DNA of 64,000 nucleotides, taken from NCBI GenBank assembly GCA_041600415.1, contig JBFIKF010000003.1, positions 62,001 to 126,000 on the forward strand, read 5' to 3'. Below are positions 54,177-62,272 of this stretch, in pieces (the stretch's first letter is position 1; each line of letters begins with the position of its first letter). A program made the translations under genes and the position numbers. The notes beneath the pieces are model-generated. The model did no database searches. It saw only the letters and a list, made by a program, of their open reading frames with translations, and was not told the origin of the DNA. The stretch is from JBFJKD01 sp041600415 (GTDB lineage Bacteria; Pseudomonadota; Gammaproteobacteria; Pseudomonadales; Porticoccaceae).

Positions 54177-55021
54177 CAGCGCCCTTCCCTGCGGGTCATA
54201 AACGCCAGACGCTCAAGCAAATGAACATCCTGTTCGTTTTTCAGCAACGCGCCGTACAGGGGCGGAATCGCCTTGGTAGGGTCGCGCTGCTTGAGGATAT
54301 CCCTGGGAATATCGTCGGCCATCAATAGTTTCAACCAGTCAACCAGTTCGGATGTGGAGGGCTTTTTCTTGAGTCCGGGAATTTTGCGCACATCAAAGAA
54401 AATATCCAGCGCTTCGTCCACCAGCGCTTTTTTGATGCCCGGAAAATGTACATCGACAATTTTTAACATCGTTTCCCGATCCGGAAAATTGATAAAGTGG
54501 AAAAAACAACGGCGTAAAAATGCGTCGGGCAATTCTTTTTCGTTATTGCTGGTGATCACGATAATCGGACGATGACGCGCCACCACTCGCTCGCTGGTTT
54601 CGTACACGTGAAATTCCATACGATCGAGTTCCAGCAACAGGTCGTTGGGAAACTCAATATCGGCCTTATCGATTTCATCAATTAATAACACCACCTGTTC
54701 TTCGGCGGTAAATGCTTCCCACAATTTACCTTTTCTAATGTAGTTATTGATGTCGTGGACTTTATCTTCTCCGAGCTGTGAATCCCGCAGGCGGGACACC
54801 GCATCGTACTCGTACAAACCCTGTTGGGCCTTGGTGGTGGATTTGACGTGCCAGGCAATCAGGGGCTTGTTCAGCGCAATGGCCACTTCTTCGGCCAGCA
54901 TGGTTTTACCGGTACCCGGCTCTCCTTTGATCAACAACGGTCGTTGTAGTGCCACGGCGGCATTGACCGCCATTTGTAAATCTTCAGTTACAACATATCG
55001 CTCGGTGCCAGTAAATTGCAT
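54176..55021 (-). CDS. MoxR-family AAA+ ATPase
   Basis: 281-residue AAA+ ATPase of the MoxR group. Walker A is IKGEPGTGKTMLAEEV near residue 32, Walker B is LLIDEIDKADI near 108, and the sensor motifs are ITSNNEKELPDAFLRRC. It acts as a chaperone-like factor with the VWA protein encoded 1 base downstream. First gene of the minus-strand moxR-VWA-hrpA group, divergent from the POT transporter across a 161-base gap likely holding both promoters. Confidence 0.92.
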   Translation of the reverse strand: MQFTGTERYVVTEDLQMAVNAAVALQRPLLIKGEPGTGKTMLAEEVAIALNKPLIAWHVKSTTKAQQGLYEYDAVSRLRDSQLGEDKVHDINNYIRKGKLWEAFTAEEQVVLLIDEIDKADIEFPNDLLLELDRMEFHVYETSERVVARHRPIIVITSNNEKELPDAFLRRCFFHFINFPDRETMLKIVDVHFPGIKKALVDEALDIFFDVRKIPGLKKKPSTSELVDWLKLLMADDIPRDILKQRDPTKAIPPLYGALLKNEQDVHLLERLAFMTRREGR

Positions 55022-55182
55022 AATTCCATCTCTAGTAAAGGTTACTCAGGGGTACATTCTAGCTCCACCTTGCATCTGGTTCCACTTAAAGCACTCCCGA
55101 GTTCACGACCATCTCGTCTCGTCACAGGTCGGAATGGGCTGGTACCATAGCCGATATAATCAAAACCGAACTGTACTCAATT

Positions 55183-56739
55183 ATGTCCACTGCCATTACA
55201 AGTACCAACAAACAGCCGCCCGAAACGGAATTTCTGGGACACCCAAAGGGCCTCTACGTATGTTTCCTGACGGAGCTGTGGGAGCGTTTTTCTTATTATG
55301 GTATGCGTGCGCTGTTAATTTTTTACTTAACTCAGCATTTTTTGTTCAGCGATGATCGTGCGTATCTGATTTATGGCGCCTACACCGCGCTGGTCTACGT
55401 GATGCCCGTGCTCGGAGGCATTCTCGCCGATCGCTATCTGGGTTCTCGCAAGGCGGTCACGTTTGGCGCGATATTATTGGTGTTTGGTCACTTTGGTATG
55501 GCCCTTGAGGGACCTGCCGCCAGCGCCACCGGTGAGCAGGTAGTCCGCGATCCATTTTATTTGCAGTGCTTTTATTTATCCCTGGCGTTGATTATTACTG
55601 GCGTCGGCTTTCTCAAAGCGAATATTTCCACCATCGTCGGCGCACTTTATGCACCGGGCGACCCGCGCCGGGATAGTGGTTTCACGATCTTTTACATGGG
55701 TATCAATATCGGTGCTTTTTTTGCTTCGATTCTGTGTGGTTGGCTGGGTCAAACCTACGGTTGGGCCTATGGTTTTGGACTGGCGGGGATTGGCATGCTG
55801 GGGGGCCTACTGGTGTTTCTGCGGGGTCAGCCATTGCTGATGGGGCATGCCGAACCACCCTCCGCTACGCGATTACAGGAACGAACAGCCATCGGCTTAA
55901 GTCGCGAACGGACCATTTACCTTGGCAGCATTGTTGCGGTGCTGGCGATCTGGCAATTGGTCCAGCACCAGCAGCTGGTGGGACAGCTTCTGGTGGGTTT
56001 TGGCGGCATCATGCTGGCGGTGGTGCTCATTTATGCCTTCGCGAGCTGTACCCCCGTAGAGCGCGATCGCATGTTGGTGGCCACCACGTTGATCGTATTC
56101 TCCGTACTGTTCTGGGCACTATTCGAACAGGCCGGATCCTCCCTGAATCTGTTTGCCGATCGCGCCGTCGACCGTCATATTTTCGAATACGAATTGCCCG
56201 CCTCCGTTTTTCAATCCCTGAATGCGCTATTTATATTTCTGCTGGCACCGTTATTTTCGATCCTCTGGACCTGGCTGGCAGCGCGGGGTTGGGAGCCATC
56301 CACCCCGGTAAAATTTGCCCTCGCACTGATGCAGGTGGGACTGGGCTTTCTGGTGCTGGTATTCGGTGCCAGCCTGGACGATACGGGCCACGGTACGAGT
56401 ATGGTCTGGCTGGCGCTGATCTACCTGTTACACACCACCGGGGAGTTGTGCCTGTCGCCGGTGGGCCTGTCGATGGTCACGAAACTGAGTGTTCCGCGGG
56501 TGGTGGGCATGATGATGGGAGTATGGTTTCTGGCGTCGGCTGGCGCCAATTATATTGCCGGTCAAATCGCGCGCTTTACCGGTAGCTCGCAGGGCCCCGG
56601 CGCCGACACGGATGCAACCGCAAGCACCCTCAATGCGCTAGCGGTCTATACCAATGTCGGCTGGCTGGCGGTTGGCATCGGCGTGATATTGCTGGCCCTG
56701 TCGCCCTTTTTACGCAGAGCGATGCACGGCGTCCGTTGA
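55183..56739 (+). CDS. Proton-dependent oligopeptide transporter (POT/PTR family)
   Basis: Inner-membrane di/tripeptide:H+ symporter of 518 residues. The family signature ELWERFSYYGMRALLIFYLT contains the ExxERFxYYG motif that couples proton and peptide transport. About 14 hydrophobic segments are present, with MGINIGAFFASILCGWLGQT as a second family hallmark. It is closest in type to DtpA/DtpB-like transporters. Monocistronic, divergent from moxR and convergent with a small membrane-protein gene 33 bases downstream. Confidence 0.92.
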   Translation: MSTAITSTNKQPPETEFLGHPKGLYVCFLTELWERFSYYGMRALLIFYLTQHFLFSDDRAYLIYGAYTALVYVMPVLGGILADRYLGSRKAVTFGAILLVFGHFGMALEGPAASATGEQVVRDPFYLQCFYLSLALIITGVGFLKANISTIVGALYAPGDPRRDSGFTIFYMGINIGAFFASILCGWLGQTYGWAYGFGLAGIGMLGGLLVFLRGQPLLMGHAEPPSATRLQERTAIGLSRERTIYLGSIVAVLAIWQLVQHQQLVGQLLVGFGGIMLAVVLIYAFASCTPVERDRMLVATTLIVFSVLFWALFEQAGSSLNLFADRAVDRHIFEYELPASVFQSLNALFIFLLAPLFSILWTWLAARGWEPSTPVKFALALMQVGLGFLVLVFGASLDDTGHGTSMVWLALIYLLHTTGELCLSPVGLSMVTKLSVPRVVGMMMGVWFLASAGANYIAGQIARFTGSSQGPGADTDATASTLNALAVYTNVGWLAVGIGVILLALSPFLRRAMHGVR

Positions 56740-56772
56740 TTACGCGCATTCACTAGCGGTCTGCGGTAATGG

Positions 56773-57123
56773 TCACACTGCCGATGAACGCCGTCTACGT
56801 CGCCACAGCAACCAGACGAACAGATACAGGACGTAGGCCACTGCAAAACAAAAACCAATCGGCAACAGGCCGCGCAGCGCGCCCTCGTCGGTGATCGGAT
56901 TGGCATATTCAAAAGCGGCGGCGGCCCATGCTGGCGCCAGATAGGGCTTGTCGGAGTAGGGATATATCGGTGTCAATAACACCGCCAGTACCAGAATGCG
57001 AAAAAATGCACGTAGCGGCGCCCACGGCCAGAAGCGGGTCGCCGACCACAGCATGGGCAGCAGCAATAACACACCGCACAGGTACGCTACCCCGCCCCAT
57101 AAATAATTTTCCATAGTGTACAT
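56773..57123 (-). CDS. Small membrane protein downstream of ycgN
   Basis: 116 residues from an ATG at 57123 that has an AGGA ribosome site 8 bases upstream; the longest frame (57183) is unsupported and overlaps ycgN. Three transmembrane helices are visible (GVAYLCGVLLLLPMLW; FRILVLAVLLTPIYPY; FAVAYVLYLFVWLLW), then a basic tail RRRRRR. No known family was recognised. It follows ycgN by 10 bases, so it belongs to the end of the dnaX-ycgN operon. Its tail is near the convergent POT gene. Confidence 0.7.
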   Translation of the reverse strand: MYTMENYLWGGVAYLCGVLLLLPMLWSATRFWPWAPLRAFFRILVLAVLLTPIYPYSDKPYLAPAWAAAAFEYANPITDEGALRGLLPIGFCFAVAYVLYLFVWLLWRRRRRSSAV

Positions 57124-57133
57124 ACGATATTTC

Positions 57134-57577
57134 CTACTGCGCCCACTTGACGATATGCTCTTCCAGGGCGTCTGGATGAACATACTGCTCCGATAATACC
57201 TTGCCCTGCACCGAGATGCCCGCTCGATGCACGGATTGTGGATCGCCGGATAGCAATGGATGCCAGTCGAATAGCGGCTTACCCTCCGCCAGCAGGCGAT
57301 AGGCGCAGGTGCCAGGCAACCAGTTGAAGTCGGTAATAGTCTCGGCAGTGAGGGTTACGCAGTCCGCCACTAAATTTGCACGCTGTGTATAGTTGCGACA
57401 ACGGCAGGTTTGATGATCGAGCAGTCGACAGGCCACCCGGGTAAAAAACAGTTCGCCGCTATCTTCGTCTTCCAGTTTTGCCAGACAACACCGGCCACAG
57501 CCATCGCACAGGGAGTCCCATTCCTGCGCAGTCATTTGCGCCAGGGATTTAGTTTGCCAAAACGGTGCGCTTTTCAT
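57134..57577 (-). CDS. ycgN: YcgN/UPF0260 cysteine-cluster protein
   Basis: 147-residue protein with the CxxCxxCC cluster CDGCGRCCLAKL near residue 24 and a second Cys group ACRLLDHQTCRCRNY, plausible metal ligands. The C-terminal half reads LPGTCAYRLLAEGKPLF and LSEQYVHPDALEEHIVKW, typical of the family. Function is unknown. It starts immediately after the ycgL stop and is conserved with ycgL and rnd in gammaproteobacteria. Confidence 0.9.
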   Translation of the reverse strand: MKSAPFWQTKSLAQMTAQEWDSLCDGCGRCCLAKLEDEDSGELFFTRVACRLLDHQTCRCRNYTQRANLVADCVTLTAETITDFNWLPGTCAYRLLAEGKPLFDWHPLLSGDPQSVHRAGISVQGKVLSEQYVHPDALEEHIVKWAQ

Positions 57578-57871
57578 TTAGCGGGGCAACTTGTCATTGC
57601 GCGCCCTGAGTTCGCGCATATAGCCATCGTTGGACGGCGGCAATTGCAGGTAATAACCCTTATCCGCGATAGCTGCCAATACCTTACGGGCATCCGCCTG
57701 GGCGAGTTTACGTGCAGCGCTGATTTCGAGGGTAAGCACCAATAGCGGCTCGCCGAAGCGCAGCAACAACGGGTCGGGCACGCGCGCCGTGCCATCTTCT
57801 CGAGCGACATACAGGTACAGGTCTGCTTCGCGACTACTTTTGTAAACATTACAGAGTACGGCGTCCATCAC
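57578..57871 (-). CDS. ycgL: YcgL-domain protein
   Basis: 97-residue alpha/beta protein of the YcgL family: CNVYKSSREADLYLYVAR at the N-terminus and the family end YLQLPPSNDGYMRELRARN. Function is unknown. The start overlaps the rnd stop by 4 bases (ATGA), and the stop precedes the ycgN ATG with no gap. Context suggests a role linked to RNA metabolism, but this is inference from neighbours only. Confidence 0.92.
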   Translation of the reverse strand: MMDAVLCNVYKSSREADLYLYVAREDGTARVPDPLLLRFGEPLLVLTLEISAARKLAQADARKVLAAIADKGYYLQLPPSNDGYMRELRARNDKLPR

Positions 57872-59010
57872 TCAGCACCCGCTTGCACGCAGGACAGTAA
57901 CTGTTCGCCAATCACCGCACGCCGCCAACCCGTATGCAGCGGGGGCGGTAACGTCGCAGCGCCCGCTCGGTAGGTGCGCACCAGTTGCTCCATATCGACC
58001 TTGCGGGCCAGCATTTCCGGGGCCAGACCCAGCTCAGCTGCCACCATCTGCACCCGCTCCCGGCATCTGTTGAGCAACGCTCCGGATTCCCGTGGCAGTG
58101 CCCTGGGCAACGGCTCCGGCAAAGCGTCCTCGGATAGCTCAATCACCGCAGCGACAATATCGATCATCAGCCCGCCATAGCGGTCGAGGATTTTCTGGCC
58201 AATCACTCCAAGGGACGCAAGGGCACCATACGTGGTGGGGCGCACGGCGGCAACTTCCAGTAATATCTTGTCGGCCACGATCCAGTTGCGAGGACGATTG
58301 CGCAATCGCGCCTCCTCTTCTCGCCATACGGCCAGCCGTTGCAGCACACCCATACTACGGCAATCCAGGCGCCAGGCACCTTTAATGCGTTGATAATAAT
58401 TCTGCGCCAGTTGCGGAGCCGCAGCGTTGGCTTCCAGGGTCGCCATTTCTTCATCCATCCAGTGCAATCGGCCCCGGTCGCGAAGATTTTCCGTTAATTG
58501 TTCGTACATCGGCAGCAGGTAGTGGACATCGAGGGCCGCATAGTCGAGCTGGGCTTTGCTGAGAGGACGCTTCAGCCAGTCCGAACGGGTTTCCTGCTTA
58601 CTCAGCTCCACGCCGTTTAAATCCCTGACCAGAGAACTGTACCCCTGGGAAAAACCGTATCCGGTCAACGCCGCGGCCACCTGGGTGTCAAACAATGGCG
58701 CCGGCGAACACCCCATAACATGCCGTAACACTTCCAGATCTTCTGAACAGGAATGCAATACTTTGAGGATCTTGCGATCGGTCAGCAAGGCGATCAGCGG
58801 TGCCAGATTAGTCACGGACACCGGGTCTATCAACCAGGTGTGATTGCCGTCGCAGAGCTGGATCAGCGCCAGCTTTGGAAAAAACGTATCGGTGCGCATA
58901 AACTCGGTATCCAGAGCTACCGCCGCACACCCTCGCCACTGATCGGCGGCAGCGGCCAGAGCTGCATCGTCCATAATCAATAGCGGTGGTGTACTAAAAT
59001 CGAAGGCCAT
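57868..59010 (-). CDS. rnd: Ribonuclease D
   Basis: 3'-5' exoribonuclease for tRNA maturation. DEDD motifs: DTEFMRTDTFFPKLALIQLC near residue 34 (first Asp-Glu), LHSCSEDLEVLRH and LDYAALDVHYLLPMY. A C-terminal HRDC domain follows. The ATG at 59010 (MAFDFSTPPLLIMDD) is preferred over an upstream ATG at 59070, which would overlap recR. 380 residues. It lies 13 bases after recR. Confidence 0.94.
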   Translation of the reverse strand: MAFDFSTPPLLIMDDAALAAAADQWRGCAAVALDTEFMRTDTFFPKLALIQLCDGNHTWLIDPVSVTNLAPLIALLTDRKILKVLHSCSEDLEVLRHVMGCSPAPLFDTQVAAALTGYGFSQGYSSLVRDLNGVELSKQETRSDWLKRPLSKAQLDYAALDVHYLLPMYEQLTENLRDRGRLHWMDEEMATLEANAAAPQLAQNYYQRIKGAWRLDCRSMGVLQRLAVWREEEARLRNRPRNWIVADKILLEVAAVRPTTYGALASLGVIGQKILDRYGGLMIDIVAAVIELSEDALPEPLPRALPRESGALLNRCRERVQMVAAELGLAPEMLARKVDMEQLVRTYRAGAATLPPPLHTGWRRAVIGEQLLSCVQAGAE

Positions 59011-59023
59011 AGCTGTTCCGGAT

Positions 59024-59620
59024 CTAAAGTCGTCTGCGACTATTGAACGCATGCAACAGGGTACCGCCATCCACGTATTCCAGCTCGCCCCCCAGAGGTA
59101 CGCCGTGAGCGATGCGACTCACCGCGACTCCAAGTCCCATAGCGCGCTCACCGATATAATGAGCGGTTGCCTCCCCCTCGATTGTTAGATTGGTCGCCAG
59201 AATCAACTCGCCGATATTTTCATCGACCAGTCTCTGCAACAAAAAATCGATACCAATGGCCTCGGGGCCAACCCCGTCGATAGGCGACAGATGCCCCATC
59301 AGAACGAAATAACGTCCGCGAAAGGAACCGGACTGTTCGATAGCAAACAGATCGGCCGGTGTTTCCAGCACACACAGTTGCAGCGGATCCCGACGGGGGT
59401 CGCCACACACCACGCACAGCTCCGCTTCACTCAGGGTGCGACATAATTTACAGCGGCCGACACAATCCATGGCATGTGCGATCGCCTGCGCCAGACGCGC
59501 ACCCCCCTGTCGATCCCGCTCCAGCAACTGCAAAGCCATGCGTTGCGCAGATTTAGGTCCGACCCCTGGCAAACAGCGCAGCGCATCTATCAACTCATCA
59601 ATTACCGGCCCAAACATCAA
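59024..59620 (-). CDS. recR: Recombination mediator RecR
   Basis: 198 residues. Assists RecF/RecO in loading RecA at gaps. N-terminal helix-hairpin-helix LPGVGPKSAQRMALQLLERD; zinc-finger Cys in CKLCRTLSEAELCVVCGDPRRD; Toprim region YFVLMGHLSPIDGVGPEAIG; C-terminal IAHGVPLGGELEYVDGGTLL. All Cys ligands present. It lies 51 bases after ybaB, as in most gammaproteobacteria. Confidence 0.97.
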   Translation of the reverse strand: MMFGPVIDELIDALRCLPGVGPKSAQRMALQLLERDRQGGARLAQAIAHAMDCVGRCKLCRTLSEAELCVVCGDPRRDPLQLCVLETPADLFAIEQSGSFRGRYFVLMGHLSPIDGVGPEAIGIDFLLQRLVDENIGELILATNLTIEGEATAHYIGERAMGLGVAVSRIAHGVPLGGELEYVDGGTLLHAFNSRRRL

Positions 59621-59671
59621 ATATACTCACTTATCAATGGCACATCCTGGCAACACCCATTTTAAAATCGT

Positions 59672-59992
59672 TCAAAAAGGCATTTTGAAACCGGGCGGTA
59701 ACTGGATACCAGCTGCCAGATCCCCCAATGTATCGCGGTTATTCGCTTCGACCTTGCGCACCGCATCGTTGACTGCCGCCGCTACTAGATCTTCGAGAAT
59801 TTCCTTGTCCTCGCCAAGCAGCGCAGAATCAATTTCAACATTGCGGACATCGTAGCGGCCGGTCATATTCACCTTCACCATCCCCGCGCCGGACTGTCCC
59901 TGCACCTCTACATTTGCAGCTTGCTCCTGCATTTTCTGCATTTTTTCCTGCATTTGCTGTGCTTGCTGAATGATATCGTTAAAGCCTTTCAT
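59672..59992 (-). CDS. ybaB: YbaB/EbfC nucleoid-associated protein
   Basis: 106 residues. Small DNA-binding protein with the family N-terminal coiled-coil IIQQAQQMQEKMQKMQ, central GAGMVKVNMTGRYDVRNVEI, and C-terminal LAAGIQLPPGFKMPF. It is normally encoded between dnaX and recR, as here (55 bases after dnaX, 51 before recR). Confidence 0.95.
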   Translation of the reverse strand: MKGFNDIIQQAQQMQEKMQKMQEQAANVEVQGQSGAGMVKVNMTGRYDVRNVEIDSALLGEDKEILEDLVAAAVNDAVRKVEANNRDTLGDLAAGIQLPPGFKMPF

Positions 59993-60047
59993 GGTCGCTC
60001 CGCATTACCGGTTGAGAGTAGATCGTAATTGTACGTTGCACTATCCG

Positions 60048-61796
60048 CTAGCGGGGATCGTTTTCGTCCAATGGCACCACGGTATCTTCCAGCAATTTAC
60101 CGGTGAATCTGGAAACCAACTCCTCCACCACAGGATCTGTATTCAACGTCTGCACCGCAGCCGCATGCCGTTCCGCTGCCCGTCTCTGGTGGTAGGCCTG
60201 TGGCGTCTCGCGTTCCACATTACCGATAGTCACTGCGACGGTTACCGGCTGTTCAAAATATTCGCTCAGCGCCAGGGCGAGTCGTTGTTGATGGGACTGC
60301 TCGTATAACGCGCCATTGCCATCATCCAGACGTAAAATCAAATGCGCATTCTGGCATTCCAGCAACGTCATATTGGCAGCAACATTCTGTAGTACACCAC
60401 CGATATCCAAATTATCGCAAACTTCAACCCAGCGCGCCGGGGTCAACGCCTCTAGCGCCACGCGGACATCGTTTGCGCGCGCGCTGGTTGTCTCAGGTGC
60501 CGGCGCGGCAGGCCTTTGTATGTGTTGCGTGAGGGGTTCGCTGGCAGGAGCGTGGCGCGGCGCGGGCACCGGGGGCGGGACGGCACAATCCACATTTTCG
60601 CGCACCCGGACAGCCGATTCCGGCGCAATAGCCGGTTCAGGCTTTTTTGACGGGGTTGGGGCCTCCTCAGTGGCGTTATGCGCTGCCTCAGGCGGGTCAC
60701 CGCGATCAGCCACCACCGGCTGAAACGCCAGTTGGCGCAGCAACACCATTTCGAAACCACTGCGCGGGTCGGCGGCCATAACCAGATCCCGTCGGCCAAG
60801 CAGGCATATTTGATAAAACAACTGTACATCTTCCGGATTCAAAGCCTGCGCCAGGGCCAATATCGCCCCGTGATCCCGGTCGCTAACATCCAGAGCTTCG
60901 GGTATGGTTTGCGCGATAGCAACCCGGTGCCAGATGCTCAGTATAGCCGCCAGGGCTGCGCTGTAGTCGGGCGCCAGCTCCGCAAACCTGTCCACCAGCG
61001 CCAGGGTCTGAGCCCCGTCACCACTGGCCACCGCCTGACACATTTCGATGACCGTGGTGTGATCGATGGTGCCAAGCATGGCGCTGACTTCGAGATCGGT
61101 AATTTTACCACCGCCGTGAGATATCGCCTGATCAGTCAGACTCAGTGCATCGCGCATGCTGCCATCGGCGGAGCGTGCAATAGACCATAGCGCCGGTTCT
61201 TCCGCGGGAATTTTTTCCTCGCCAAGAATAAAACGTAGCTGCTTGACGATGGTCTCCGCGCTCAAATTTTTCAGATTAAATTGCAAGCAGCGGGACAATA
61301 CGGTGACGGGTAATTTACGTGGGTCGGTTGTCGCAAATAAAAATTTAACGTGGGGAGGCGGCTCCTCCAAAGTCTTTAACAAAGCATTGAAGCTGTGGGT
61401 AGACAACATATGCACCTCGTCGATAAGGTACACTTTAAAACGCCCCGCCGTGGGCGCGTACTGCACGTTCTCCAGCAATTCCCGCGTGTCTTCCACCTTG
61501 GTGCGGGACGCGGCGTCGACTTCAATCAAGTCGATAAAACGTCCATCGGTTATTTCACGACAGGCGCCGCACTCACCGCAAGGCGTGGAACTGACGCCGT
61601 TTTCGCAGTTGAGGCACTTGGCCAGAATGCGCGCCACCGATGTTTTGCCGACACCGCGCGTGCCGGTGAACAGATAAGCGTGGTGTAAGCGGTCGTGGTC
61701 GAGTGCATTGATCAAGGCTCTGAGCACATGCTCCTGACCCGCCATTTCGCCAAACTGGCGCGGGCGCCACTTGCGGGCAAGAACCTGATAACTCAT
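60048..61796 (-). CDS. dnaX: DNA polymerase III tau/gamma subunit
   Basis: Clamp-loader ATPase; the long tau form also binds the polymerase core and helicase. 582 residues here. Walker A is YLFTGTRGVGKTSVARIL near residue 42, Cys ligands of the zinc motif are in CLNCENG and CGECGACREI, and Walker B is YLIDEVHMLS. The C-terminal 190 residues are the tau-specific part (Pro/Ala-rich, then WVEVCDNLDIGGV). An in-frame slippery site at codons 383-385 predicts a short gamma product (see next entry). First gene of the housekeeping operon. Confidence 0.96.
   Translation of the reverse strand: MSYQVLARKWRPRQFGEMAGQEHVLRALINALDHDRLHHAYLFTGTRGVGKTSVARILAKCLNCENGVSSTPCGECGACREITDGRFIDLIEVDAASRTKVEDTRELLENVQYAPTAGRFKVYLIDEVHMLSTHSFNALLKTLEEPPPHVKFLFATTDPRKLPVTVLSRCLQFNLKNLSAETIVKQLRFILGEEKIPAEEPALWSIARSADGSMRDALSLTDQAISHGGGKITDLEVSAMLGTIDHTTVIEMCQAVASGDGAQTLALVDRFAELAPDYSAALAAILSIWHRVAIAQTIPEALDVSDRDHGAILALAQALNPEDVQLFYQICLLGRRDLVMAADPRSGFEMVLLRQLAFQPVVADRGDPPEAAHNATEEAPTPSKKPEPAIAPESAVRVRENVDCAVPPPVPAPRHAPASEPLTQHIQRPAAPAPETTSARANDVRVALEALTPARWVEVCDNLDIGGVLQNVAANMTLLECQNAHLILRLDDGNGALYEQSHQQRLALALSEYFEQPVTVAVTIGNVERETPQAYHQRRAAERHAAAVQTLNTDPVVEELVSRFTGKLLEDTVVPLDENDPR
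60637..60648 (-). promoter_or_regulatory. Predicted programmed -1 frameshift site in dnaX (gamma subunit)
   Basis: The heptamer A-AAA-AAG lies in frame (60648-60642, minus strand) within TCA AAA AAG. A -1 slip gives GCC then TGA (60639-60637), adding one Ala after Lys385 and ending a 386-residue gamma-like product. Six bases downstream CCGGC pairs with GCCGG over a 6-base loop. A GAGGAGG Shine-Dalgarno-like stretch lies 13 bases upstream. All three elements match the Escherichia coli layout. Confidence 0.8.
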
Positions 61797-61979
61797 GGCA
61801 ATAACGAGCCTCTGATCGCTGACGGGGGCGGGGTAACAGGCAGAATTATACGGGGATCGCTGCGGGTCCGGTACCCCAGCCGCTCAACTGACACTTCAAG
61901 GCTGAGAAACGCGGCGGTGTGCGACGACTAACCACTGCAAATACAGACCTGGTTCAATATGCAAAGGCCAGATAAGGGC

Positions 61980-62091
<112 letters not shown>

Positions 62092-62103
62092 ATTGCGGCC
62101 GGG

Positions 62104-62132
62104 ATTATCATGTCTTTAGTATGGCAATGCAA
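62104..62132 (-). promoter_or_regulatory. Predicted promoter of ffs
   Basis: TTGCAT (62127-62132) and GATAAT (62104-62109) separated by 17 bases on the minus strand, placing transcription start near 62097, a few bases before the mature 5' end. A short precursor trimmed to the mature RNA fits. Confidence 0.65.
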
Positions 62133-62272
62133 ATCATAGCTGATTACTATGGCCGTTAAATACGCTACAGAGAGTCGCAGTTATTACCCGCCCAGCATCC
62201 CCTCCCGCACCCCTGGTTAAACCCGCAAGCCCAGAGCCGCCGGTTGCAAGGTGCACGTCGCTATCGACTGTA

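Noticed and set aside
55734..56585. 283-residue plus-strand ORF overlapping the POT transporter
   Set aside because: Alternate frame of the transporter gene; the transporter frame has the family motif and helices, this one has neither.
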